A DNA stretch of 64,000 nucleotides from Cadophora sp. MPI-SDFR-AT-0126 (GCA_020747065.1 JAGMVK010000008.1:1550001-1614000), one strand, 5' to 3'; positions 23,845 through 36,923 are shown, counted from the stretch's first letter. Numbers and translations: made by a program. Notes: a model not told the origin generated them from the letters alone.

Positions 23845-24802
23845 AGCGCGCCCTTACCATTCGGCATTTTCATTTATTTTTGCTCTGTAGAGCTATATGT
23901 TCAGCAGGTTCTTTACTGCTGTTTGTACAACAATACCTTGTATAGCATGTTCAGCGTTTCATGTTATTTTCTCTTTGACTTGGGCGTCTTTCAATTAATG
24001 TAATCACGGTGACGCAGTGTCAACTGTTAATGTTCACGAAGTATGGGGAAGGAAATAAGTAAGGAGATATACCCAAAAGCAACAAAGAACGGGCTGGTGG
24101 ATGGATTGTAGGGTCTCGATACTTTATCAAGACAGGCGTAATGGTAGCAACCGGATGTGTCGATCAATGGCCACTTGTTGATGGGTTTTGGGCAGCTTTC
24201 ACATTTCAACGCCGGAGGGAAGGAAACATTGGGTGTCTGTAAAGCCTCAACAATAGAAGGTCCTAAAATCCTCAATGTCTCTTTGCCAAGCTACTGCCTC
24301 AATGTGGCGTATCCGCCATTCCTGTGTCCTCGATTAAAGGTATTGAGCGCGGTTACAAAAATGTCATCTCAACAGAACGTTCTCGGTCCAAATTGCAAGT
24401 ACTAGCATTCCCTACGTCACAAAGCCGGAGAATATTCCCCTCACGATTGCAAGGTGAAGCCACAAAGCAAGGCAATAGTCTCGCGCGTGCCGTTCCTCTC
24501 TCTCTGTTCATCCTCCTAGCATTACAGTATGACCTAACATAATCTTGGGCCCCCGGCACATTAGATTAAATGTCCAATACTTCACTTCAAGGGAAGAAGA
24601 TAATCGTCAGATCAGATCACTAAGTGAGGAGCGTGGTGACAAGCAAGTATAATTTTAATTTAGGGTGTGCTGCTAATGCAGGTGGGGTGAAATAAGGCCG
24701 CGATGGGCGAGCGACACTATTGGAACGTGCCTCTTCCCCTCCCCGGGGCAGGGCAAAGGATCAGCGACGGCGCCAGTGCCAGCCCAGCGCCGCCCGTGGT
24801 GT

Positions 24803-24826
24803 CGGGAGATCGGGAGATCGGGAGAT
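24803..24826 (+). repeat. Three tandem copies of CGGGAGAT
   Basis: An eight-base unit repeated three times without change inside a GC-rich patch. Confidence 0.85.
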
Positions 24827-26551
24827 CCACGCCCATCCGATGGGCTGCCTGGGTAGACAGTTAATGTAACATTGTAGCATCAATTCATTTCATCCCGCCT
24901 TTCCCCATATTGTGTTGTGCACCGCCGCCGCCGCCCCTGCAAGTGGGTGCGACTTGGCGAGGCGGTCCTCGAGTTTACTGTGGCTTTGGGAAGTTTGGAT
25001 GCGTCCGTGAGACTTAGAGGAATTGCGGGATTTTCATTTAGCTGAGTGGGATGGGGTGAGGAGGTTAGATTAAGTGTGAATTGGATGAAATTCGGTTAGG
25101 GTTCAGGATGAGATGCTGGAGTTGTAGGGACAGTAAACAATTAGGCGAGAACCCCCTGAACGGACGCATGCTTTGTTCGTGCCCTCTAAAGTTCTCTTCA
25201 GAACCCATATCTCTAATTCAGTCTAACTCTACCTCACAATGATAATAGATGTTGTCTGTGGTGATCTATTGTGATTTACAGCTACTTCCTAGCAAGCATA
25301 ATCAGACACTACGGGGCGGACCTCCTAGCCTGTTCAATGATTTGAATGGCTTGAACATCTTTTCGTACATTGTCGTGTGCATGTGCTAGCTCTTTAAAAG
25401 CCTAATTCAGAGATGGTATTAGATAGTAAGCCAGCTATCAGATGGTAGATGATTGACTGGGTTACCGTTGTGAGGTTACCAGAAGTGCTATGGAATCCTG
25501 AGCAGAAGAGGCGTTCGCGCTTCGGCGATGAGGAGGAGCCGAAAGACAAGCCTGCAAGTGGCCAGAAATCTTGATGGATTTTTCAAATGAATTCGATAGG
25601 TCTATATCAGTTATATTAAAGACCTAGGCTGTGGAAACTTTGATACATAAATTTTTGTGAAGTAACGATTTAATCATGAACGATATCTCTCAAGACGTGA
25701 TATCAATTGTAAGGAGTATGAGATTATGTTCTTTGTAACGTGTCCAATTTAAACCATAACAACGTGATTCGTAGTCCATAGTTGATTCCCACCTGTGAGA
25801 CTCCAGCTATCCTAGCTGGATTTCAAAATAGCCTGTTTGTTTACTGGCCTCGCGTACCTTTGGCGACAAGTACTCAATGCACCACCAGATATGGTGGATC
25901 TCGTGAATTCCAGTGGTACTCACATCCACCCCGACAACCTTTATTTTGACTTCAGTGGTACGATAGAGGCGCAAAATACTTGGAAATTCTATGATGCGTG
26001 AAACCTTCAGACCCTGAACGTGAGGCGATGAGAGCCTGACTTCCTTCGAGAATAGCAAAGCACAGAATCCAATTCAACCAAGGCTTCTAGGTGGATACAT
26101 GTAGACTGTAGCATAAAAATGATCCGTTTCGATTGCGTATCAGCCCAGAAATGGACAGAACTCCCGAGGAGTTGATTTGTACACCTTCATACAATTTGAA
26201 GTGTTTGACGAATCCACTGTTTCTTCAGCATATTTACAGTAGTCGAGAAGGTAATTTGATGCTGGCTTCATGATGTGGGTTTCATTTCCTGGTCCTCTGG
26301 CTTTTGGTATCCTCAAGTGCTCTTTGCTCAGTTATGCCTGACTTGACACCGAGTAGACACTCGTCAGGGAATCTGACCTTTCTTATCAGCTTGGGTATTT
26401 TTAATATATAGTAAACAGCTTCTTTACAAAGCGATGTAAACTCTTCTGAGAAGCCTTCTAAGCCTCTTCAACACAGTTGCAAGAACTATTCGTAGTCTCA
26501 AGATAACATCATCCTTCGTCACCTTACTTCTTTAGGACTGACAGATTCTCC

Positions 26552-26568
26552 TTTTTTTTAAAAAAAAA
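26552..26568. repeat. T8A9 homopolymer palindrome
   Basis: Eight T followed by nine A, about 290 bp upstream of the NUG1 start. Rigid poly(dA:dT) tracts like this tend to exclude nucleosomes (established), so it may help keep the promoter open (inference). Confidence 0.6.
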
Positions 26569-26856
26569 TGGCATACTCTTAGTCAAACCAGCTTGCTTAC
26601 GTCACTTGGCTGCCATTTTTTGGAACTAGATATAAGTGCCAGTTTCAATGTAGAAGAGCAATCTCTGAAATTCACTGGATACTTGCTTATTGACTTTGGG
26701 TACGTTCATTAGCTTGAGGATCCGCCAAGAGCCCCACTTTCCCCAGAGCACGTGAGAAAATCTTGGCAACCTCCACCGTAGGACGATCGATAGGCAAAAA
26801 ATATAATTTTTATCGATGATAAGACTCTTCACAAGCATACATCCCACCACAACACA

Positions 26857-28513
26857 ATGGCGGGAATTAACAAACCAGGCAGTATGTTACACACTGATAC
26901 TGCATGCAAATATAAAGCTAATTGAAAATTTAACAGAGCCGAAGTCGAAAAGACGTCCCGTTCGTCTGCGAGAAAGTATCAAGAAGGCGTCCGCAGCGAA
27001 GCAGAAGAAAGACCGCAAGGCAGGAAAGAAAAACCCAGAATGGCGATCGAAGCTGAAGAAGGACCCCGGAATCCCGAATTTGTTCCCGTACAAAGATAAG
27101 ATTCTCGCAGAGATCGAGGAGGGCAGACGGAGGAAAGCAGAGGAAGCAGAGAGGCGTAGAGCAGATGCGAAGGCCACGAAGACGGGAGAAAAATCTGGCG
27201 AGCAGATTGAGAGAGAGGTCGAGGCTAGGATGGAGGGTGTCGATGAGGAGGACATTATGGATCAAGATATAGACGAGGATTTCGACGAGGATGCCAACCC
27301 CATGGCCGCATTACTCGCCAGCGCACGAGCTGCTGCGCATGAATATGAAGAGGAGCTGGAGAGCGGTGATGAGATGGATGAAGATGACGTTTCGGAGTCT
27401 GACGACGACGAGGCAGCAGTCGAGCTCTCAGGCCTGCCTACAAGAAAAGACGGATCGAGAAAAGCATTCGACAAGGTCTTCAAGCAGGTCGTCGAGCAAG
27501 CCGATGTCGTTCTTTACGTCCTCGACGCTCGCGATCCAGAAGGCACCCGCTCAAAGGAAGTTGAGCGCATGGTCATGGCTGCTGCGAGCGGTGGAAAGCG
27601 ACTCATTCTCATCCTCAACAAGATCGATCTCGTCCCCGCGCCAGTTCTCAAGTCCTGGCTCCTCCACCTCCGCCGATACTTTCCCACGATTCCACTCCGC
27701 GCTTCGGGTCCAGCCCCAAATGCACATACCTTCAACCACAAGCAATTGACCGTGCAAAGTACATCCGCAACTCTCTTTAAAGCACTGAAATCCTTCGCTG
27801 CAGCCAAACAACTCAAGCGCGCCATCTCAGTCGGCGTCATCGGGTACCCCAACGTTGGAAAATCTTCCGTTATCAACGCCTTGACCTCTCGCCTAGGAGG
27901 CGGCAGCGCAGCATGTCCTGTAGGAGCAGAAGCAGGTGTCACCACATCCCTTCGCGAAGTCAAGATCGACAGCAAATTAAAATTGCTCGATTCCCCTGGT
28001 ATCGTTTTCCCCAGCGCCGGCGACGGATCCAAAGCCTCTAAGAAAGAGGAACAAGCAAGACTCGTCCTCTTGAATGCCGTCCCACCTAAACAAATCGAAG
28101 ACCCCGTCCCAGCCGTCACATTACTGCTGAAGCGTCTTTCAAACTCCCAAGGCATGTTGACGAAGCTCATGGATGTCTACGGTCTGCCACCTCTGATCCG
28201 CACGAACGGTGACCCTACAACCGATTTCCTGGTTCAGGTTGCCCGCAAGCGGGGACGTTTAGGCAAGGGTGGAGTCCCAAACTTGAACAGTGCTGCTACG
28301 ACTGTTATCACAGACTGGAGAGATGGTCGTATTCAGGGCTGGATGGACGCCCCTGTCCTAGCTGTTGCGCCTGCTGTGACTGATGCTACGGCCGGTGCTC
28401 CTGTGATCGGTGACCAGAAAGAGATCGTCACTGAATGGGCTGCGGAATTCAAGCTCGAAGGGTTATGGGGAGATGGCAAGGCAGAGGTTGTGGATGATGC
28501 TATGCAGGAGTAA
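26857..28513 (+). CDS. NUG1: Nuclear GTPase NUG1, 60S ribosome export
   Basis: Exon 1 is only 25 nt (26857-26881), then a 55-nt intron and exon 2 (26937-28513), giving 533 aa. The N-terminus MAGINKPGKPKSKRRPVRL and the following Lys/Arg-rich block (to about 90) match the GN3L/Nug1 N-terminal domain that binds pre-60S particles. An acidic stretch (100-170) follows. The GTPase is circularly permuted, as in the YlqF/Nug family: the DARDP motif (205) and G4 NKID (236) come before G1 GYPNVGKSS (311) and G3 DSPG (360). It acts in the nucleolus and nucleus in late 60S maturation and export (family knowledge). Convergent with DIS3, 281 bp away. Looks intact. Confidence 0.95.
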
Positions 28514-28794
28514 AAGCATCGTTTACTTACCGGTTGCATTTTCAAGAATTCCACGAGACATAGGTGGAGTTATGGCGTCTGGGGCTGGCTAGATAGGAGG
28601 CAAAATTTTAGCCTATAAGAAGTCCGTATTGCTTGTAATTGAACACTTTTCAATCACATGGAAAGAAAACCCCAGTAGTTCATATCAATCGTGAGTTGTC
28701 CTGCACCGTTCCGGTAGCAGTGATCTAAAAGACCTTCCATATCGGATGATACTCTACTTTACAGTAATTCATGGTATCTCATCTCTGCAACCCT

Positions 28795-31700
28795 CTAAAT
28801 TCCACCCACCTTAACAAGCTCAAGCTTCACCTTCCTCTTCCCCGTACTTTCCTCCTTAACATCACTGATCCGAACAACAACCTTCTCGAAGAGCTCCACC
28901 TCAACCTCCCTGCTCCCACTAGTCCTCAACACATACTCCTCAGCATCAAACGTGCTCTCAGGCTCTGTGTCCGCCAAATCCCTCAAGCGAATTAGACTTT
29001 CGATACCAAAACGGGGCACGAACACAACGAAGCCGTTTGAGAACACTTTCATAACGAAGCCTTCTTCTTCAACGATACGGCCCTTGAGAGCTTGGCCAAC
29101 ATAGTACTCGATGGAAGCACGACCCGCTTGTTGTGCATTACGATGTCGAACATTGATGTTTTTGCAGACAGCCTCGAGCTTGCCTTTGCTGCGGACGCTA
29201 GCATCCAGAGGCTCGTAGTCAATGGCAGCAGCGAGCTGTCTGTGAGCTACGAGATCGGCATACCGACGGATAGGCGATGTGAAATGCGTGTAGATCTCGG
29301 ATGCGAGACCGTAATGTGTAAATTCCGGGTAAGCCTGTGTGCCAGAACAAAAGTACTCCGCGGACATCATGCAGCGGGTTGCCATGATGCGGACGAGAGT
29401 GTTGAAGAAAGGCTCCTTGGGATCGACGCAGGCATCGAGGGAGTCTGCTAGTTCTTTAGAGGAAGAAGTGCGCAGTTCGAGTCCGCGTTTCACTTTCAGT
29501 TGGTTGGCGAGCTCTTCGAAATTTGTTTTGGGAGGTGCGCCGTGACGACGAAGCATTGCGGTTTGGGGGAATGCCTCGTAGATTTTGGCAGCGACACTGG
29601 TATTGGCTAGCAACATGAACTCTTCGACGAGGGACATCGTGTCAAGGTGCTTCTTGGTCTTGATGTCGATGGGATCTGAGGTCTCAGATTCGGTTTCAAC
29701 TCTCACTTCTGGAGAAGAGAGACTAAGAGCTCCGGCATCCATTCTTTTCTGCTTGAATTTCTTGGAAAGCATCAAGAGGGTTCGTATAGCGTTCGTCAAC
29801 TCGTCCTTGTTTGAAGCATCGTCGATTCGGATTTGTGCTTCCTCGTAACTGAAAGCTTCTCGAGACTTGATAACCGATTTCGTGAAGTCTGACTTGACAA
29901 TCTCCGCGTCGGGAGTAATTTCCCAAATGGCCGAAAATGCATATCTCTCGACATATGGCTTTAAAGAGCAAAGATCCGTACCAAGAAGCATTGGCAACAT
30001 ATCAATACGCTTGTCGACTAAGTAGACCGTTGTTCCACGAATACTTGCTTCGGCGTCCATTGCGTTGTTTGGCTTGACGAAATGGGAAACATCTGCAATA
30101 TGTACACCAACTTCGAAGTTGCCGTTTGGAAGCGGACGAGCATGGAGAGCATCATCGATATCCTGACATCCGATAGGATCGATACTGCAAATCTGAAGCC
30201 CCCGCAGATCTCGACGGTCCCTCCATCCAGGATCGTCTGTATTGGGCGGTACAATCCAGTCGTGACCTTCCTTTGGCAGACAATCCAAGACCGTCTTTGG
30301 AAATGGTCGATATTGTACATCGTACTCCAGTAAGAGAGCCTCCGTCTCAGCACCCTTAGTCTCGAGCTCACCCAACGATCGGACAAAATGGCCGACTGGG
30401 TACCTCGAATCCCTATCCCAAGAATCTATTGTGACTAAAACCCGTTTACCAAGAATCTCCCCAGCCTGTCTTGTTCTGACCCTAATTTTTGGTATCCTCT
30501 TGTCCATAGGTATCAAGAAGACAGTCTGCTGTTTCCGACTCTGCTTGATCGATTGACTGACCGAAGACTCATCAATATGTCCAACATACTGTCTCCAATT
30601 CCTCCTGACCACTCCAACAACTCTCGCGGTGGGCTGTGCCTTGCCTTCCGATGTCTTGCTGTGAATTTTCTTAACCTCCTCCTGCAGCGCTCTTCGTTCC
30701 TTTTCCGTAATCACCGCCTCTCCATCCTCCGCATCAGGATTCTCATTCTTATTAACTGTCTCCTCCTCAATGATCTTTGTGGAAGGCTCCTTCCACTGAT
30801 CCTTGGGAAGGACTTCCACAACCACAACATCTCCCTGCACAGCGCGATTGATGTTCTCTCTACCCAGAACCAACAGCGACTTATCGAAAGCCGGTACATG
30901 AATCGATCCCTCCAAGTAGTTATACGGGGAGACATTGAAGATTCCTTGATGTAAAGTCCCATTCTTAACACCAGTCAGCATCTTCGAGACCGAGAAATAC
31001 TCCGCATAGATATTCTCCATCGTCTTCGCATCCCTCAATTCTCGGCCCTCTTTCACCACACTGATCATATCCAGTAACTGGTCCGCATTCTCCAGCCCCT
31101 CAACATAAGTATTCAACGAGCAGGCTTCGATCCCATCCCTCTTCGCCTTCTTCAGATTCTCCTTATCATCACTCAGCATAACCATGGCAGGCACTTTCTT
31201 CGAGCTTCCCCCAGCATCCTTAACAGCCTGTCTCAAATGCTCTCCATACCACTTGACCGCCCTCCTTACGGCCCGGTCATTCCTATCATTAATCGACTCG
31301 CCGACATCCCGCACCACGTATGTCTCGAGGCGGAAGTCGTTGAAGAAGACGTAGAAGCGCTTCTCCTCGCTCTTCGTGAGGCCGATGAGGCGGTTGTAGA
31401 GGGGTAAGGAGCGGTTCCGCAGTTCTTCGAGGACGGTCTGCAAGATTATGACGTCGTAGAAGGCAGATTTTTGTTCGAAGAGGTCGAGAGCGTTGAGAAG
31501 GGCATTGGTATCTGGCACGAGGTAATGCCCTTGTTTGTAGGCTTTTGTTCCCGCGGGCTTTTCGGAGAGCACGAAGGGCGTTACTGGGTTACATATGTTA
31601 GCACACAGGTCCTTGAGCCCCAAGAGCAGAAGTAGGCGTACAATTACCACCCGCATCCCTCGGCGCCGTAGCCAGACAGCTCGTACATAGCTTCGACGAG

Positions 31701-31837
31701 CAGGGAATATCTTGCCGCAGGTACAGCTCACGAACGATTTTCTGGACCTTGCCACTTTTCGTAGATCGCACATAGACTTTGCTGGATATATTCGAGGCGT
31801 ATGGATCTGCCACGAGGGATCTCTTAAGACTCGTCAT
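28795..31837 (-). CDS. DIS3: Exosome catalytic subunit DIS3/RRP44
   Basis: Exon 1 31837-31648, intron 64 nt (GTAATT...CCCAG), exon 2 31583-28795; 992 aa, the usual length. Domain order: N-terminal CR3 zinc-like motif (CSSKLCTSC, about 46-54), PIN endonuclease domain (about 80-230, acidic residues in VPDTNALLNAL, VLEELRN and SDD), cold-shock domains, and the RNB exonuclease domain from about 525. Its catalytic aspartates are visible in SIDPIGCQDIDDALHAR (Asp 532, 538, 540, 541). A C-terminal S1 domain follows (GRIVEEEGFVMKVFSNGF). The protein degrades RNA 3'-5' and cuts it internally as the only active subunit of the core exosome. Both active sites appear complete. Confidence 0.96.
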
Positions 31838-32599
31838 TGCGCTGTGGTATTTGTGTTGTTGGGGTCTGCAAATTATGGCGGGGCCAAAAGATGCGGGCTT
31901 GGAGATCTGAAATTTAGACGCGATTTTTGTGGAGGCGAGGCTGACGCAGATGTGGACCTTTTTCTTTGGATTGCTGTTAATTTATATTTCTCGCTTACGC
32001 TTTATTATGATTTGATACTAGTATTGAAATTCGAATTTGTCTTATGAGTCTAACACCATTCAATTCGTACAGCGGAGAGTGGTCGTCATTTTAAAGTCTC
32101 ATACAACGTCCAATTATCCCACGAGGGGATTGGTGCTTCCTGATATCACAGAGGGAGGGCATATTTTGGACTGATGATCTCAAAGAAGCTATTAAAATGT
32201 CTCTGAAATAAGCTCATTGCCTGTGCTGACATTCCCCGTCCTAGGTATTGAATCGGACTATTCGACGCGAAGATAGAATACGTGAAGTACACCAGACAAA
32301 AATACATTCAAAAATTCCATTACAACTATGTACCACAAAGGACAGCTAGGGATACTCTCATCCAAGTCATTCATACGAGCCAAAATAAGTCAGAAGGGTA
32401 TAATAGAGCCGCAAAATGAAACAAAAACAAAAACACATCCTCCCAAGTGCCTCCTGTGAGCGGCGTAAATATAGGGTCTGTTGTTATAAACAGCTGAAAG
32501 ATCACGGCATGTCTTCCATTCTCAAGCCAAGGCAGTTCAAATGTCGCGAAATACAGACTTAAAATCCGTAAAGTGCGACAAGTAGTAACGTATCAACAG
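31838..32599. other. Intergenic, DIS3 promoter
   Basis: 760 bp between the DIS3 start and the 3' end of the next minus-strand gene. No ORF of note, no repeat recognised. Confidence 0.6.
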
Positions 32600-34857
32600 T
32601 CAGTTCCCCCCTTGAGTGACGACGATGATTTCTCTTGAGTCGTCCCCTGCATCCGAGCCTTCTTGGAACATATCCTGGAAGGCGTCCGCAGCTATGTTCT
32701 GTCAGCAAGAAAGAACCAATTTTCTCCTCGACACAAAAAGCACAATGCTCAATGAGAGGAAAGAAACAAGGGAAGGGGAGAAAAGGGAAGCGAACCATCC
32801 TCAGTAACAAAGTACAGCTCAAACTCTCCATTCCTCTTCATCTGATGCTTCTTCTTATATTTCTGGCAGAAGACATAGGGATAGATATCCCTGAGCCAGA
32901 TGCGATGGCGGCTCCGGCGGTCGAGCCATTGTGGCGACGAGGATTGGTGGGTTACTATGCTAGTTGTTAGAATATCCCAAGTGGGGTATCATAAGCTGGA
33001 GGAAATCTGTGGCAACTTACTGAAGGCCGTCCAGACTGGACAGCGTCTCAACTCGCCGCTTCTGACAGCTGCATGGAGTCTGATTCCTCCGCACTTCAGA
33101 TCTTGGAGGACGGTGAGGATATGCTCGAAGCCGTCGTCGATGATTTTGCTATCGATCATCAATATGCAATCCTACTTCAGGAGGATATGGAAATGGGCAT
33201 GAACACGCGCGAACATACCCCTGGAAGAGTCTCCTTTCGCCTGGAAGACAGACATCTTCGGAAGTGACTCTGATGGTCAGCGGACATCGAGATTTCAAGG
33301 CACCAAAAGCGCAGTGGAAGAGGACCATTTCTGTTATCGGTGTTATGTTTTGAAGGCTACAGCCGAAAAGCCGTAAGTGCTACGGACAATTGGCGAGAAT
33401 GTCACTTACTTTCCCACGTCTTGAAGAAAAGAGCCATCCAGAGCTTAGGATGCATTTTGTTAAGACTCCAGCGACGGAACTGTAATGATGAGCCTTTACG
33501 TCCGACGCAGAGCTCATGGACGCCGTAGCATGCTGTGAGCGGATTCATGTAAGGATCTAGCCATCGGCAGAGAAGTCTTGTCATATCTGGCCCTTCGGGT
33601 TGCAAATAAAGAGTTACCGAAAGACGGTTCTTATCGAACGGTCTGAAACGTCAACAACGAAGTCAGCAGTGGCAAAGCGAGCCTTGACTTACAGCTTGAA
33701 GAGTACGCTCGATCCGGGTGTGATACCCAGTTTAACGTCTACCATTGGCGGCCCAAAGCACTTGGACCTATGGCAGTCAGTCTTCATTGGCCAATTTAAC
33801 AACCGTCCCAGACAAGGCTGAGAAGATCATCGTTGTACAAGTGGATCTAGGGTTTGACTTACTCGCGTCTGTGTCTTAGGCCAGTTGTGGAATGTGGTTG
33901 GTCGTCAAATATCTTTTCAGCCCAATGACGGCGCTTCTGCAATGTGAGGTTGAAGTACGTGGTAATAAACACTGATGGAAATGGAGATTTACCTCAAGGT
34001 CAGCCTCCGTTGGCTGGATCGGAGCATGGTGAGGGATTGCCGGGGCCGGCGGCGCTAGAACAACAAATGGTATGAGTGATCGCTCCATTGCTGAGTGCTC
34101 GATTGACCTTCCTCCTCGCTCGCAGCATCGAGATAGCCCGTCAGAAGCAGCGCATACCTGGGATGCCTTGCAAGAGCCGCAATCGCAGATGTCTCATACG
34201 TAACAATTCCAGGGTCGTGGGATCGTAGAGAGGGGAGCTGACATGGCCGTCAGATTCAACATTGTCCAATCAGCGGTGTGTGGGAAAGTTACTTGCCGGC
34301 TAAGCAACCTCACAAGTTGAACCAGCATGTCGACATACATCACAAATCGGGTAGGTAGTGACATGCCGCCCTGATCGCCGAGCCGTTCCACCATCAATGT
34401 CCACTGCGTAATCGGCAAATTAGTACTTAGGGTAAAATCTCTGCAATGTAAATATCGATAGTATCTCCGATCATCACCTACTTGTGTGCGTGCTGGAAAG
34501 GCATCATTGTCGATGTAAACCACTGAGATCCGGATGTCAATAAATGCCATAGATGGTCATTTGGGACTTGAGAATTGAAAGCTAGTCGGAGTTCCACTTA
34601 CTCATATTCTTGATTGTCCTCTCTAGAGATGGAAGAATGATATCCAGGTAGTAGATGATAATCGGTACCCGACTTCGGTAAATGGGAAAGAGGTCGTAGA
34701 GGTCGCGGAGGAGCCTGCTCGTCGACTCGATTTCTCTTAGAACAGCGGTGATGTGATCGTAGAACTCCAGATCCAGTACCGCTCTGATCCGCAAGAGCTG
34801 GACCACGGCTTTGTCTGCCCTTTGAGCCTCTCTCCAGCAGCCCAAAAGCTCCTCCAT
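32600..34857 (-). CDS. Conserved protein of unknown function, 12 exons
   Basis: No long frame exists here, but joining frames gives twelve exons: 34857-34602, 34522-34482, 34403-34297, 34237-34158, 34054-33993, 33936-33863, 33767-33693, 33642-33410, 33330-33219, 33148-33021, 32954-32796 and 32691-32600. Every junction keeps phase and the product is 472 aa. Intron 3 (34238-34296) starts with GC (GCAAGT); the GT two codons later would leave the frame. The N-terminal 90 residues are helical (LRIRAVLDLEFYDHITAVL), followed by an Arg-rich linker with PPAPAIP, then a beta-rich half containing VTLYLQPEGPDMTRLL, ELCVGRKGSSLQFRRWS, LWMALFFKTWE, LRRCPVWTAF and YPYVFCQKY. I recall similar proteins annotated as hypothetical in many Pezizomycotina. 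The beta-rich part could be a PH-like or lipid-binding fold, but that is a guess. No signal or membrane segment. Confidence 0.82.
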
Positions 34858-36439
34858 GCGTACAGCGCAGACATCAAGGTCAATGCGCCTCTGGAAGAAG
34901 CATTGACCGATGCATCATGAAATCTTGAAAAGGAAAAGTGTTTTTGAGAAGGTTTCCGGATCCGATATACCCCATGAACCTAGGAAGGAAAGGCAAGCAG
35001 AGGCTCTGCGGTGGGTAGAGAATTGAGAAAAATATCCGGGGGACGCCAGCCAGACTCTGACGTGTCCAGGCTAGAGATTTCCTCCCTCCCACCGTGTAGA
35101 GAAAATGCAACTGCAACCTGCAAAGTTGCTTGAACTTCCAATGCGAGCCGGTGCTTTCCTCCCTCATGCAGAAAGAACCATGCTTGCCTGCATGTCCCGC
35201 GAACCAAACCCATCGCGCGAGAACCGGAGACTCGGTGGAGCCACGAACGCAAAGCATCCGATGCACCTTCATGATACAACCAGCGAATCGTGCAAGGCTA
35301 TCAACGCGGCTGACCTTGACGAGAGAATATAATTTGGTAGACCTCCACGCTGAACTGTGGGATATATTCGGAGGGGGCTGACTTGGCCATTTCCATGTGG
35401 AGTTGAATACTCTATTTGATGACGGGCTTGGTCATGCGATGAATGAGATATCGACAGCCAGAGAGAACCAAAGAGAATCATCACAGAAATTGGGAATACT
35501 GTTGCCACTCGTATATCACTCGATAAGCATGACCTATGTCGGGGGCCGAAACTTACTTCTGTTCAGGCCACATACACGGCCAAGCTGGTGCTCGTCCAAG
35601 ACAACTTCTGGGGCACGAAGCACATATACTGAACATTCCTTTCGTTCCATAGGTAGAAACCCAGAGGTTCTCATCGTTAACTACATGAGCTTTGCAGATT
35701 CTGCTCGTTAGGGATGTGGGCATTATCTCGAAGTGTGAGCTTGTCGCATCATTTGTGTTTGCAAACGAACGGATAGGTTCTTCACGAACCAGGCTGGCTA
35801 AGCAACATGGAACCGCAAATATTTTGAGGAGAAGTTGAAACTTATACTGGATGAAGATGGTAGGCAACAGCCTTAGCGTGATTTCTTCGAACGCGTCGAA
35901 CCAGATGAGGCATCCAGGCATCCTCGAAGTTTCAATGTCTCAGACCTGACCTGCAGTCGGAAGGCTCTGGTATTATTGCAAGGCTGATGGACGTTTGGAC
36001 CTCACACTAATCTTTCAACAGTCACGTCATTGGAACGAGAGGCAGATAATGGCACAGTTAGGTAAGGAACTAGAATACAGAGACCCCATTGATACGCGTC
36101 GTTGAATTGCAGGGACAGATCCACGGTCACTGTCAGCAGTCCAGATCATGAAAAGCGCGTCAATGATCGTCTTGGACGTTGATCACCTCCTGTGACCAGA
36201 GAAATCCGCCGTAAAGTCATATTCGACGTTCGTTTCCATGGCAAAAGAAATGCACACCTTGTTCCCAGATTCCAGTGCGAAGCAACACCCCAGCCCAAAT
36301 AGAGAGAAAAAAAGACGAAGAACCTAGAAGCAACGCTCAAACGACAGCATATCCCATGGAATCCCAGAATCGTAAGTGTCCGTCAGGGCGTGTGATGTCG
36401 AAAGAACGTAGTCGAATGGGAGAAGAGATGTTAGACAGC
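34858..36439. other. Intergenic, with weak minus-strand frames
   Basis: 1.6 kb between the 12-exon gene and NHP6. Minus-strand frames at 35921-35553 and 35508-35269 are flanked by plausible donor and acceptor sites but resemble nothing known; I do not call a gene. Confidence 0.5.
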
Positions 36440-36923
36440 CTAGGAAGACTCCTCCTCTTCGGCATCAGCCTGTGCGACGTTCTTATTAGTACCCTCTTGC
36501 AGTCTGCTTGCGAACGCCCACAGGTTTATTAGCACTTACGTTGTAGCTTGCCTTCTCGTCCTCATATCGCTTCTTGTCTTGAGCAGCCTTAGCCTCGTAT
36601 GGAGTTCGCTGCTTGTCATTGAGTGCCTTCCAGCGCTCGCCGAGGACCTTGCCAACTTGACCTGTTATCAAATATTAGCAGCGATCAGTACCATTGTCGA
36701 GAGGCCGCATACCGAAGGTGATACCAGGGTTCTCATCACGAACGTTCTCGCGTTGCTCGTTGGCGAAGAACATGTATGCAGAGAGACCACGCTTTGGCGC
36801 GTTAGGATCTGACAGAAAGGTCAGCATGATCGCGATAACAAGGCAGGAGTCAACATGCTTACCCTTCTTCTTCTTCTCGGTTCTGGCCTTGGTGGCACGC
36901 TTGGTAGACTTCTCCTTAGGCAT
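36440..36923 (-). CDS. NHP6: HMG-box chromatin protein NHP6
   Basis: Four exons, 36923-36863, 36808-36713, 36661-36540 and 36469-36440, encode 102 aa. A basic N-terminal tail (Lys/Arg, residues 1-20) precedes one HMG box: [20 protein letters not shown], then [33 protein letters not shown] and [20 protein letters not shown]. The protein ends with a short acidic tail (ADAEEEESS). Single-box NHP6 proteins bend DNA without sequence specificity and assist the FACT complex and transcription start (family knowledge). Introns are 54, 51 and 70 nt. The length matches fungal NHP6A/B homologues. The upstream region (36924-37600) is rich in CAC/CAA patches on the coding strand, as in strongly expressed fungal genes. 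Confidence 0.96.

Larger units (their letters stand above)
23845..26856. other. Gene-poor intergenic region
   Basis: 3 kb between the homeodomain gene and NUG1. GC-rich around 24.7-25.0 kb, then AT-rich to 26.8 kb. Two short minus-strand frames (24275-24027 with a CxxC/CxxHxxC arrangement, and 26058-25807) look slightly protein-like but have no supporting context. No RNA gene seen. Confidence 0.5.

Noticed and set aside
25807..26058. 83-codon minus-strand frame
   Set aside because: Starts at a non-ATG codon inside AT-rich DNA; no known motif or splice partner.
35269..35921. Two minus-strand frames joined by a plausible GTAAGT...CAACAG intron
   Set aside because: Joined product matches nothing I know, and the frames are short enough to be chance. 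Would need transcript evidence.
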